Shown here piece after piece: positions 1-7,381 of a stretch of DNA of 11,934 nucleotides. The first letter of the stretch is position 1; each line of letters opens with the position of its first letter. This stretch comes from Methylococcus sp. UBA6136 (GTDB taxonomy: Bacteria; Pseudomonadota; Gammaproteobacteria; Methylococcales; Methylococcaceae). A model generated the notes under the pieces. It searched no databases, had not been told where the DNA came from, and saw only the letters and a list, made by a program, of their open reading frames with translations. The DNA is taken from contig DIVI01000051.1 in the NCBI GenBank assembly GCA_002423305.1, positions 1 through 11,934 of the forward strand. Direction: 5' to 3'. The position numbers were made by a program, and so were the translations under genes.

Positions 1-148
1 TGCCGGTACCCCAATAGGCCCAGCGAAATCGCCGGGGATTTTCCATGTCCGGCGAGGAGGGTCGCAACGACCACAACAACACCCCGAGTGCGGTGAGATA
101 GCCCAGAATCGCTGGGCCTACGAATGCATTTGCCATCATTGAGTTCAT
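1..148 (-). CDS. CcsA/YpjD-like cytochrome c assembly membrane protein, N-terminal fragment
   Basis: Only the first 49 codons are present; the frame is open to the left edge. The translation begins MNSMMANAFVGPAILGYLTA and shows one hydrophobic segment (about residues 9-27) followed by a polar Arg-rich loop with a WAYWG-type motif, as expected for the start of a multi-spanning inner-membrane protein. The start at 148 is supported by a strong purine-rich ribosome binding site (CGGAGGGAGG) ending two bases upstream, with its first GGAGG at good spacing; ATGs at 139 and 136 are alternatives. The identification rests mainly on context: a CcsA/HemX-family gene (ypjD in E. coli) is commonly divergent to ffh in gammaproteobacteria. 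The N-terminus itself is not diagnostic. It is likely transcribed leftward from the 149-230 intergenic region. Confidence 0.6.
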   Translation of the reverse strand, partial: MNSMMANAFVGPAILGYLTALGVLLWSLRPSSPDMENPRRFRWAYWGTG

Positions 149-167
149 GTCCTCCCTCCGGCTAGTC

Positions 168-176
168 TGGCATAAT
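168..176 (+). promoter_or_regulatory. Possible extended -10 promoter element for ffh
   Basis: TGG followed by CATAAT gives an extended -10 (TGn plus five of six bases of TATAAT) about 55 bp before the ffh start. I see no good -35 at 16-18 bp spacing, which extended -10 promoters can tolerate. Prediction by eye only. Confidence 0.3.
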
Positions 177-230
177 GCCGCGCCTAGATGAAGCAACAAG
201 CCACCCTTTCAGTCCCAAGGATGCACCGCG

Positions 231-1601
231 ATGTTTGACAACCTTACCGAACGCTTAACCCAATCACTCAAGAAGATTCGTGGCCAGGGTCGCCTGACGG
301 AAGACAACATTCAGGACACGCTGCGCGAGGTTCGCATGGCCCTGCTGGAGGCCGATGTCGCGCTGCCGGTCGTCAAGGACTTCATCGAACACGTTAAGAC
401 CCGTGCGCTGGGCCAGGATGTTCAGGGCAGTCTCTCGCCCGGTCAGGCGTTCATCAAGATCGTCAATGAAGAGCTGATTGCCGTCATGGGCCAGGCGAAC
501 GAGAAGCTCAATCTCGCCACCCAGCCGCCGGCAGTCATTCTGATGGCGGGCTTACAAGGGGCGGGCAAGACCACCACCGTCGCCAAGCTGGCCAAATGGC
601 TGAAGGAAAACGAGCGTCGCTCCGTGGTCGTCACCAGTGCCGACGTCTATCGCCCCGCCGCCATCGAGCAGCTGAAAACGTTGGCGGAAGAGGTGGGCGC
701 CGATTTCTTCCCCAGCGATACCTCGCAGACACCCATAGATATCGCCAGGGGCGCCCTGGAGCATGCCCGCAAGCGTTACAAGGATGTGCTGATCATCGAT
801 ACCGCGGGCCGTTTGCACATCGACGAAGCGATGATGGCCGAAATCCAGGAACTGCACGCCGAACTCAAGCCGATCGAAACCTTGTTCGTCGTCGATGCGA
901 TGACCGGTCAGGATGCCGCCAATACGGCGAAAGCGTTTGGCGATGCCCTGCCGCTGACTGGCGTGATTCTGACCAAGACCGACGGCGATGCCCGCGGTGG
1001 TGCCGCGTTGTCAGTGCGTCACATCACCGGCAAGCCGATCAAGTTCCTCGGTGTCGGTGAAAAGACCGCCGCGCTGGAGCGTTTCCACCCGGATCGTATT
1101 GCTTCCCGCATTCTCGGCATGGGCGACATGCTCAGCCTGATCGAGCATGCCGAAAAAAGTATCGACAAGGCCAAGGCCGAAAAGCTGGTCAAGAAGATGC
1201 AGAAGGGCAAGGCCTTCAATCTCAACGACTACCACGATCAGCTGCAGCAGCTCAAAAGCATGGGCGGACTGACCGCCATGATGGACAAGCTGCCGGGCGC
1301 CGGCAACGTGCCGCAGCACGTGAAGGAAAAGATCACCGATAACGAATGGATGCAGCAGATCGTCATCATCAACTCGATGACCAAGAAGGAGCGCCTGGAC
1401 CCGGACCTCATCAACACCTCACGCAAACAACGCATCGCCAAGGGCTCTGGCACCGATCTTCAGGACATCAACAAGATGCTCAAGCAGTTTGACCAGATGC
1501 AGAAGATGATGAAGAAGTTCAAGAAGGGTAACCTGCTGGGCATGATGCGCGGCATGAAAGGCAATATGATGCGCAGCGGCATGCCGACCTTTCGGGGTTA
1601 G
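231..1601 (+). CDS. ffh: Signal recognition particle protein Ffh (SRP54 GTPase)
   Basis: Ffh binds 4.5S RNA and hydrophobic signal sequences emerging from the ribosome, and docks with FtsY for co-translational insertion into the inner membrane. The 456-aa length is typical. Visible parts: N domain helices (1-90); the G domain with the P-loop GLQGAGKTT (107-115), the DTAGR motif (190-194) and TKTDGDARGG (248-257); then the Met-rich M domain from about 327, with the flexible finger-loop region around 341-360 and the RNA-binding SMTKKER...GSG signature (382-407). The C-terminus carries many Met and Lys residues (421-450), as usual. AAGGA ends nine bases before the ATG and supports the start. The upstream neighbour is a divergent ccsA-like gene, a usual partner. 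Downstream the usual rpsP-rimM-trmD-rplS cluster is absent within the window. Identification is secure. Confidence 0.98.
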   Translation: MFDNLTERLTQSLKKIRGQGRLTEDNIQDTLREVRMALLEADVALPVVKDFIEHVKTRALGQDVQGSLSPGQAFIKIVNEELIAVMGQANEKLNLATQPPAVILMAGLQGAGKTTTVAKLAKWLKENERRSVVVTSADVYRPAAIEQLKTLAEEVGADFFPSDTSQTPIDIARGALEHARKRYKDVLIIDTAGRLHIDEAMMAEIQELHAELKPIETLFVVDAMTGQDAANTAKAFGDALPLTGVILTKTDGDARGGAALSVRHITGKPIKFLGVGEKTAALERFHPDRIASRILGMGDMLSLIEHAEKSIDKAKAEKLVKKMQKGKAFNLNDYHDQLQQLKSMGGLTAMMDKLPGAGNVPQHVKEKITDNEWMQQIVIINSMTKKERLDPDLINTSRKQRIAKGSGTDLQDINKMLKQFDQMQKMMKKFKKGNLLGMMRGMKGNMMRSGMPTFRG

Positions 1602-1667
1602 GCCCTGGTCAAGTTCAGGTAAACCTTTTGTCGGGGTTGAAAATTCCTGATCAACCTTACGCGGCAA

Positions 1668-1699
1668 CCTCTGTGGTCGCGATGCTTTGAAAACAGAGG
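1668..1699 (+). terminator. Weak terminator-like inverted repeat after ffh
   Basis: CCTCTGT (1668-1674) and ACAGAGG (1693-1699) are perfect 7-base complements around an 18-base spacer, followed by a moderately T-rich ATTGTTTAT. It could end ffh transcription, but the loop is long and the T-tract interrupted. A second shorter inverted repeat, GGTTGA (1635-1640) with TCAACC (1651-1656), precedes it and lacks a T-run. The rest of the 1602-1819 gap shows no gene I can support and looks AT-richer than its flanks. Confidence 0.3.
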
Positions 1700-1819
1700 A
1701 TTGTTTATAGCCTTGATTCTGGCTGGACGGAGTGAGTCAGGCTTGCGCGTTCCGATGTCCGCCTTATCTCCTCAAATCTTGGGACATTTTGGTGACTGTA
1801 TCAATTTGTGAGAATCGTT

Positions 1820-2026
1820 ATGAGTTCGATAGTAGATGAAAAACTCACCGCCAAGGCTTTTTTTCGTGGTGTGATTGATGCGCAACCAGAGGATGCCAGT
1901 TACGAAGAAATCATGCGGGAGCTGGCATTCCAGCGGATGGTGGATAGGGGGCTGGAGGATGTTCGGACAGGACGAAGCTGGAGTCATGACGATACTCTAA
2001 AGAGAGTTCGCTCTTGGCGCAGTTGA
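1820..2026 (+). CDS. Putative antitoxin of a RelE/ParE-type toxin-antitoxin pair
   Basis: A 68-aa, acidic and helix-rich protein starting MSSIVDEKLTAKAFFRG. It is assigned as an antitoxin from size, its position directly before a RelE/ParE-fold toxin, and the overlap of the two frames. The C-terminal half (RGLEDVRTGRSWSHDDTL...RSW) resembles the toxin-binding tail of small antitoxins, where a 'GR..SH/SD' stretch precedes a final helix. I do not see a clear ribbon-helix-helix or HTH at the N-terminus, so the DNA-binding part and the precise family are unknown. A longer frame begins with GTG at 1808, but ATG 1820 is preferred because a GAGA Shine-Dalgarno-like stretch lies six bases before it. 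Antitoxins of this kind usually neutralise the toxin by direct binding and repress their own promoter; neither is shown here. Confidence 0.75.
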   Translation: MSSIVDEKLTAKAFFRGVIDAQPEDASYEEIMRELAFQRMVDRGLEDVRTGRSWSHDDTLKRVRSWRS

Positions 2027-2313
2027 TATGGACGGATGAGGCTCTCGAGTGGCTGGAGAAAATTTACTACTACATTGCTCTTGATAAACCCAGTGCTGCT
2101 GCGAAGGTTATCGACGGGATCATTGATAAGGCCGAGTTGCTGACTGCCTTTCCGGATATGGGGACACGTCTTCGTCGGGTTCCTGAGGGTGAGGTAAGGA
2201 TGATCCAATATGGTCATTATCGAATAGCTTATTTGCGGCAGGAGAGTGCGGAGGTTATTCATGTTTTGGGCGTCTTTCACGGTGCGCTTGATCTTGAAAG
2301 GTATCTCCCGTAA
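2014..2313 (+). CDS. RelE/ParE superfamily toxin
   Basis: A 99-aa protein with the full ParE/RelE pattern: an N-terminal strand with IWTDEALEWLEKI, the helical hairpin YYYIALDKPSAAAKVIDGI, the turn FPDMGTRLRRVPEG, and the C-terminal strands with MIQYGHYRIAYLRQ and VIHVLGVFHGALD. ParE members poison DNA gyrase and RelE members cleave mRNA on the ribosome. The conserved Arg in the turn and the YRIAY/VFHGALDL ending fit the family, but the target cannot be told from sequence alone. The only usable starts are TTG codons: 2014 (AGAGAG seven bases upstream) or 2023. With the 2014 start it overlaps the antitoxin by 13 bases in another frame, arguing for translational coupling and lower toxin yield. 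No in-frame stop or damage is seen. Confidence 0.88.
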   Translation: MAQLIWTDEALEWLEKIYYYIALDKPSAAAKVIDGIIDKAELLTAFPDMGTRLRRVPEGEVRMIQYGHYRIAYLRQESAEVIHVLGVFHGALDLERYLP

Positions 2314-2335
2314 TGGAGTTGGCCTCAGGGTTTCA

Positions 2336-2411
2336 GGCGAGCTCGCCCGGGATAGGGTAGGCGGTCGACGGCTAAAGAAAGAACATGACAGATCTGTAAT
2401 CTGTTGATCTG
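2336..2411 (+). promoter_or_regulatory. Palindromes and GATCTG repeats ahead of the primase-helicase gene
   Basis: The short gap before the primase-helicase holds a perfect palindrome GGCGAGCTCGCC (2336-2347), a second one ACAGATCTGT (2388-2397), and GATCTG repeated at 2391-2396 and 2406-2411 with a shorter ATCTG copy at 2399-2403. The last repeat touches the ATG. They could be operator half-sites, or chance. No clear promoter or Shine-Dalgarno sequence is visible here. Confidence 0.25.
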
Positions 2412-4784
2412 ATGAATCCTCCGGTTGATTTTGCTTTTGAGCTGGAGTTGTTGCGAGCAGAAAACGACCGGCTGATCGCGCTGCTGGAATCCCACGGCAT
2501 CGATTGGCGTCAGCCGCCACCGCCACCCACGCCCCTAAAGTCGCCAGGGTCATCAAGACTTTCCACCCAAGAAAAAATCGATTTGTTTCGGCGGTTGTTT
2601 CGCGGCCGAGCGGATGTGTATCCGGTCCGTTGGGACAGCCAAACCTCGGGCAAGTCCGGCTATGCGCCCGCCTGTGCCAACGAGTGGCGGGCGGGGATTT
2701 GCGAGAAGCCGCGTATCAAGTGCGGCGCCTGTAGCCACCGAAGCCTGGTGCCGCTGACGGATGCCGTGATCTTCGATCATCTCGCCGGCCAGTGCACGGT
2801 CGGCGTCTACCCCTTGCTGGAGGACGATACCTGCCACTTTCTGGTCGTGGATTTCGATGAGGCCGAGTGGCGGGAAGATGCCCGCGCCTTCGCACGGTCC
2901 TGCGAGGAACTCGGCGTTCCGGTGGCGTTGGAGATTTCCCGTTCGGGGCAGGGCGCCCATGCCTGGCTGTTCTTTGCCAACCGGGTCTCGGCCCGCGATG
3001 CCCGCCGCCTGGGCACCGCCCTCCTCAGTCACACCTGCGCCCGTACCCGCCAACTCAAACTGAACTCGTATGACCGCCTGTTTCCGAATCAGGACACCAT
3101 GCCCAAGGGTGGTTTCGGCAACCTCATCGCCTTGCCCCTGCAGAAAAAGCCGCGAGAGCAGGGTTTCAGCGTGTTCGTCGATGGTGATCTGAAACCGTAT
3201 CCGGATCAATGGGCATTCCTGGCTTCGATCCAGCCGCTGCCGGCCCATGACATCGAGCCAACCCTCCTGCGGGCCGCCGGTCATGCTCACCCGTTGGATG
3301 TCAGCTTTATCGATGACGAGGACTTGTCCACGCCGTGGAAGCCGGTGAGCGGATCGACCGGGAAACTGGCAGGGCCTTTGCCAACAGAGCTAACCGTGAC
3401 GCTGGGTAATCTTATCTACTTCGAGAAAGCTCGTTTGTCGCAGCCGCTCGCCAACCGGCTGATCCGGCTCGCTGCCTTTCAGAATCCCGCGTTCTACCGG
3501 GCGCAGGCCATGCGGATGTCGGTCTGGGACAAGCCGAGGGTGATCGGCTGTGCCGAGAACTTTCCGAGGCACATCGCCTTGCCGCGCGGCTGTCTGGATG
3601 CGGCCCAGTCCCTGCTTCGGGAAAACGGCATCACCTGCGATCTACGTGACGAGCGGTTCGGCGGCGATCAACTGGATATGGCATTCGCCGGTGTGTTGCG
3701 TCCCGATCAGGAGACGGCGGTTTCCGCCCTGCTGAAACACGAAACCGGGGTGCTCTGCGCCCCGACGGCGTTTGGCAAAACCGTGGCAGCCGCTGCGCTT
3801 ATCGCACGGCGGGGCGTGAATACCCTGGTGCTGGTGCATCGAACGTCGTTGTTGCAACAGTGGCGGGATCGTTTACAGGCTTTCCTGGCCGGAGGCAATG
3901 ACGCGATCGGCACTATCGGCGGCGGCAAGAACCGGCCCGGCGGCCAGATTGATATTGCCGTGATGCAGTCCCTGTCCCGGCAGGGCGAGGTCAATCCGCT
4001 GGTCGAGCGCTATGGCCACGTTATCGTCGACGAGTGCCATCACGTCGGCGCGGCTTCCTTCGATGCCATTTTGAAATCCACCAAGGCAAGGTTCGTGCTC
4101 GGCCTGACGGCCACGCCCATTCGGCGTGATGGTCAGCAGCCGATCATCTTCATGCAATGCGGACCGATTCGGTACACGGCCGGCAAGCCGGTGGGCGCGC
4201 CTCATCAACTGAATGTGCTGCCCCACTGCCGCTTTAAGCCCATTGCGTTGTCCCCCGAAGCCGGGATTCAGGCGGTTTTCCGACATCTGGCCCAGGATGC
4301 GGACCGGACGGAGGCCATTGCCGCCGAGGCGCATGACGCCTTTCGGGAAGGCCGCAAGGTGCTGGTGCTGACCGAGCGGATGGATCATCTCGACGCGATT
4401 CTGGTGGTGTTGGAAATGCGGGCGCTGACCCCGTTCGTGCTGCATGGGCGGCTGTCAAGGAAGCAGCGAACGGCAAACATCGAGGCGTTGGGCGCATTGC
4501 CGCCGGAGGCACCGCGCATCCTGTTGGCCACGGGGAAGCTAGTCGGCGAGGGTTTCGACCACCCGCCACTGGATACGCTGGTGCTGGCCATGCCGGTGTC
4601 CTGGAAAGGCACGCTGCAACAATATGCCGGCCGTCTGCATCGCGAGCACGCCGGCAAGACCGGGGTGCGGATCATCGATTTCGTCGATACCGGTCACCCG
4701 GCGCTGTTGCGCATGTGGGATAAACGGCAACGCGGCTACCGGGCAATGGGGTATCGCATAAGCACCGAGATGGAATTCAAATGA
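2412..4784 (+). CDS. Archaeo-eukaryotic primase / SF2 helicase fusion (TOTE-type conflict protein)
   Basis: A 790-aa protein in two modules. After a short leucine-rich coiled coil (8-28) and a proline-rich linker comes a Cys4 zinc site (C88, C97, C104, C107) and a primase-like domain: the catalytic-type acidic pair in VVDFDE (D147, D149), the SGQGAHAW motif (178-185, H183), and GGFGNLIALP (233-242). This order is what I recall for Pfam's 'AEP-TOTE' domain. The C-terminal half (about 428-790) is a superfamily 2 helicase: Q-type start RPDQ (430-433), Walker A PTAFGKT (451-457), DECHH (540-544), TATP (566-569), motif V GEGFD (712-716) and motif VI QQYAGRLHR (736-744). Such proteins are tied by comparative genomics to anti-invader systems; the enzymatic role here is inference. 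Key residues are intact. No Shine-Dalgarno precedes the ATG, but an in-frame stop at 2397 rules out a distant upstream start. It follows the toxin gene by 98 bases on the same strand. Confidence 0.88.
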   Translation: MNPPVDFAFELELLRAENDRLIALLESHGIDWRQPPPPPTPLKSPGSSRLSTQEKIDLFRRLFRGRADVYPVRWDSQTSGKSGYAPACANEWRAGICEKPRIKCGACSHRSLVPLTDAVIFDHLAGQCTVGVYPLLEDDTCHFLVVDFDEAEWREDARAFARSCEELGVPVALEISRSGQGAHAWLFFANRVSARDARRLGTALLSHTCARTRQLKLNSYDRLFPNQDTMPKGGFGNLIALPLQKKPREQGFSVFVDGDLKPYPDQWAFLASIQPLPAHDIEPTLLRAAGHAHPLDVSFIDDEDLSTPWKPVSGSTGKLAGPLPTELTVTLGNLIYFEKARLSQPLANRLIRLAAFQNPAFYRAQAMRMSVWDKPRVIGCAENFPRHIALPRGCLDAAQSLLRENGITCDLRDERFGGDQLDMAFAGVLRPDQETAVSALLKHETGVLCAPTAFGKTVAAAALIARRGVNTLVLVHRTSLLQQWRDRLQAFLAGGNDAIGTIGGGKNRPGGQIDIAVMQSLSRQGEVNPLVERYGHVIVDECHHVGAASFDAILKSTKARFVLGLTATPIRRDGQQPIIFMQCGPIRYTAGKPVGAPHQLNVLPHCRFKPIALSPEAGIQAVFRHLAQDADRTEAIAAEAHDAFREGRKVLVLTERMDHLDAILVVLEMRALTPFVLHGRLSRKQRTANIEALGALPPEAPRILLATGKLVGEGFDHPPLDTLVLAMPVSWKGTLQQYAGRLHREHAGKTGVRIIDFVDTGHPALLRMWDKRQRGYRAMGYRISTEMEFK

Positions 4785-4808
4785 AGTCGCTGGTGTGGCG
4801 GTTTAAGG

Positions 4809-5576
4809 CTACAGCCGATTTTCCAACACCACGAACCAGGGACGGCGTTCGCTGGGCTTGAGCAGTCCATTCGGGCCCAGTGGCAGTTGTGTTTTAGAAA
4901 CGGAATTGCGGACGTTGCCGCCAATTGACTGGAGGGTATTTCCGCGTTTCTCGACGACGATGTCACAGTGCAGTTTTGCATGGCTGCGCAGGACTGCAGC
5001 GGGATCTTCCCCGTAAACGGGAATGAAGCCGTGGGTGCCGCGGGTGGCACAAATCAGATCGCCGGGCCTGGGGGAATATTCGCTGATGGCATGGCTGGCA
5101 AATGCTCCATTGGACTCACCTGACCGGCTGACAAAATAGTTGACGTAATTCCAGTGCGCATCCGAGCCGGGAAACTGGCCATGGCTGAGTCCAGCCTGCT
5201 TCATCACCCAGCTGATGAAGGCGGCTGACCAGGGTTCCTTGCAGTCAAACCCATCCAGCCCGGGTTTGCCTACCGACCGCCAATACCAGTTCACTCGGCT
5301 GGACCAAGGGTCGCCGTCATCTTCCCAATGTCCGACATGCGGAATACTCTCGCCGGACTCATCCATGCGGATGGTTTGCCGTCCGAAATAATCCCACTCC
5401 TGGTCGGCGATCTTGATGATGCGTTGCTTCCCTCGGTTAGCCATACCGGCGCCTGCCTGACCGGGCGTCTGGATCTGACCAAGGGGCTTTTGGGTGACGA
5501 CTGGTTTCTTTTTGCCGGCACAACCGGTCAGCAGGAGTAGCGAGCTCAGGGAGATGGAAATGAAGATCTTGATCAT
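4809..5576 (-). CDS. DUF2272 lipoprotein, CHAP/NlpC-like fold with Ser at the Cys position
   Basis: A 255-aa exported lipoprotein. The signal sequence ends in lipobox LTGC (C19); the next residue is Ala, so outer-membrane sorting is likely under the Lol rule. After a Lys/Gln-rich linker, the domain from about 52 to 252 matches what I recall of DUF2272: the EPWSAAFISWVMKQAG helix (114-129), FPGSDAHW (135-142), SHAISEYSPRPGDLIC (161-176), HCDIVVEKRG (203-212) and IGGNVRNSV (218-226). The arrangement parallels CHAP/NlpC-P60 amidases, whose PWCAAF, GHVG and GGN motifs carry Cys, His and Asn/Asp; here Ser117 sits at the Cys position, with C112 nearby. A peptidoglycan-related role is inferred only. 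It begins six bases after the stop of the 587-aa gene, so both are probably one transcript; it is convergent with the primase-helicase. Confidence 0.85.
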   Translation of the reverse strand: MIKIFISISLSSLLLLTGCAGKKKPVVTQKPLGQIQTPGQAGAGMANRGKQRIIKIADQEWDYFGRQTIRMDESGESIPHVGHWEDDGDPWSSRVNWYWRSVGKPGLDGFDCKEPWSAAFISWVMKQAGLSHGQFPGSDAHWNYVNYFVSRSGESNGAFASHAISEYSPRPGDLICATRGTHGFIPVYGEDPAAVLRSHAKLHCDIVVEKRGNTLQSIGGNVRNSVSKTQLPLGPNGLLKPSERRPWFVVLENRL

Positions 5577-5582
5577 GCGCGG

Positions 5583-7346
5583 CTAACGGGTAGGACGTTG
5601 AGTTTTCTGGAACCAGCTGCGGTACTTCTCCATTTTGGACGTCTGGTCCTTGGGAGCATGCCGGGTGCAGCTTGCGTATTCATCGCTGTCAGGTGTGGCT
5701 CCCCAGCGACTTTCGACACAGTCGTTGGGGTTGTAGCCCATCTCCAGCGCCTCACGCCGGGCAAAGATATCGGCTACCGTCAGGTCCCAGGGGCTGCCAT
5801 CGCTGCGGGTATAGGTGATGCGTCGCTGGGCGATGCGCTGTTCATGTCGGCGCTGGATATCGTCGCTGGCTTGCTCCGGCGTGCGACCTGACAACGAAAA
5901 CAGGGCAGGGTAGCGGCTAATTTGTTCCGGCAAGCCGGTGATCACTTTCAGCGCGATCAACAACCGCATGTCGCGGGAGGGCGTCGCGTAATCCTCCCAA
6001 GGGCCGATCGTTTCAAAAATGGCCGCGCCCGAAGGCATGGGAATGATGGTTTTACGATGTTGCCTGAGATAGTCCTCGCCGTTATCTACCGCCCCGACCC
6101 GCGTTTCGATCTGTTCGATCAAAGCGTCCAGCATGGCATCATAAGCCTGTTCGGGCGCCAGCCCTCGAGGATTGATTTCCTTGCTCAGCGTGGCATAGAA
6201 ATCATCGGGATTCATTCCGTCCTGCTGATCTGTGTATGGCGCTGCCGGACCTTGAACGGCCAGCCAGCGGTTGGATGGCAAGCGGGGGCGGCCGTCCTCC
6301 TGCACCAAGGGCCGAAACGCCTTGAAGCCGGGCCCAGCGCCCGCTGTATTGGCAAACAGGAAGTTGCCTTCCCAGAACCTTTTTCGCGCCACGGAATTAT
6401 CAGGTTGTGCATCCACGGCCATCAGCGTGCCGGCACCGGAACTGTCTTGATCCAGCCATTTGGCAATGATCAGGACATGGCCATAGGGGTCCGCATAAAT
6501 GGTGCCGGGCCATAAATCCTTGCGATCCAAAGGAACCGGATAAAAATCGGTGGATTCATCGTCCATCGCGGTGCGGGCGCTGCCGGAATGCACGGTGTCG
6601 GCGATTTGCCGCATGAGCGCGGTGAATCCGGTGGCCGAAGCGCTCCCCCGGGTGAACCGCTCGTCAATGGTGGCGAGTCCGCATCGTGGCGGACGGCTCG
6701 CCGTGCCTCGATCACACGCTCGAAACGATACGGGCAGTCCGATTTTCCAGGCGAAATAAGTGCGCAGAAAGTAGGGCAGGTCGGCGCAATCAGGGGTCGC
6801 CGGGAGACGAGTGTCCTCGCTCAGGCCCAGATGGTTGTGAAGGAAATTGCGATCCGGATCACGCAGAACAGGCTCCAGCGATTTGAAACTCAGGTTCTCG
6901 CTGGGCGGGGCATCAAAGAGTTTTTCGATCCAGGCGGAATAGAAGGCTTCGGTTGCCTTGTTCCATCGCGGCGGCGCTGCAGGGCCGGTCAGTGTCCGGC
7001 AGCCAACGGTTTCGCCGTTACGTCGGACCTCGATTTGTACAGGTCGCGATGAGATGAATGCCTCGATCTCTCCCTCGAGGCTCCAGGGTGGCCCACCCCG
7101 TCGGGTCACATGAATGGGTGTGCTGTCGCCGTTTTGTTCGCGAATCACCAGGCTGTCAGCCGGGCCCTCCGTCGTAACGGCCATGATCTTGAAGGGTTCG
7201 CCTGGGAGAGGTTTGGCGGGGGATGTCCAGAGCTGTGCGTCCACCGATTCGCGACAATCGAGTAAGTCGCTGTCGGCCTGGCAGAATTCGGTGCTGGCCA
7301 ATAAGGCCAAGGCCAGGGTCAATCTGATTAGTGTCGAGATACGCAT
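5583..7346 (-). CDS. Exported protein with possible Cys-His-Asp (transglutaminase/papain-like) core, function unknown
   Basis: A 587-aa protein with a Sec signal peptide (MRISTLIRLTLALALLASTE, likely cut near FCQA-DS, residue 24). Residues 26-120 look like a beta-sandwich (PLPGEPFKIMAV...VQIEVRRNG). The core holds DCADLPYFLRTYFAWKIGLP (186-205), then PGTIYADPYGHVLIIAKW (280-297) and AVDAQPD (310-316); C187, H290 and D312 or D316 are spaced and embedded as in transglutaminase-like or papain-fold enzymes. A C-terminal region (440-587) is helical and charged, with Cys at 533 and 550. I do not recognise a named family. The frame is open to 7505, but the extra 53 residues are unlike coding sequence and precede a proper signal peptide, so 7346 is taken as start; the Shine-Dalgarno is weak. 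The following lipoprotein gene starts six bases after its stop, implying joint function in the envelope. Confidence 0.8.
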   Translation of the reverse strand: MRISTLIRLTLALALLASTEFCQADSDLLDCRESVDAQLWTSPAKPLPGEPFKIMAVTTEGPADSLVIREQNGDSTPIHVTRRGGPPWSLEGEIEAFISSRPVQIEVRRNGETVGCRTLTGPAAPPRWNKATEAFYSAWIEKLFDAPPSENLSFKSLEPVLRDPDRNFLHNHLGLSEDTRLPATPDCADLPYFLRTYFAWKIGLPVSFRACDRGTASRPPRCGLATIDERFTRGSASATGFTALMRQIADTVHSGSARTAMDDESTDFYPVPLDRKDLWPGTIYADPYGHVLIIAKWLDQDSSGAGTLMAVDAQPDNSVARKRFWEGNFLFANTAGAGPGFKAFRPLVQEDGRPRLPSNRWLAVQGPAAPYTDQQDGMNPDDFYATLSKEINPRGLAPEQAYDAMLDALIEQIETRVGAVDNGEDYLRQHRKTIIPMPSGAAIFETIGPWEDYATPSRDMRLLIALKVITGLPEQISRYPALFSLSGRTPEQASDDIQRRHEQRIAQRRITYTRSDGSPWDLTVADIFARREALEMGYNPNDCVESRWGATPDSDEYASCTRHAPKDQTSKMEKYRSWFQKTQRPTR

Positions 7347-7381
7347 CGCTTTTGTTGACTCGGTATCGAAAACCGTTGCCG

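Noticed and set aside
1635..1656. Inverted repeat GGTTGA / TCAACC after ffh as terminator
   Set aside because: Six-base stem with 10-base loop and no T-tract; the repeat at 1668-1699 is a slightly better candidate.
1984..2556. 190-codon open frame on the - strand over the toxin gene
   Set aside because: Opposite a clear RelE/ParE toxin; product low-complexity and runs into the next gene.
2553..3290. 245-codon open frame on the - strand within the primase-helicase gene
   Set aside because: Antisense shadow of the primase module; Gly/Arg-rich product without domain or start signal.
3873..4445. 190-codon open frame on the - strand within the helicase half
   Set aside because: Antisense to intact helicase motifs; no family resemblance.
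5922..6515. 197-codon open frame on the + strand within the 587-aa gene
   Set aside because: Antisense to a gene with signal peptide and conserved-looking core; no support of its own.
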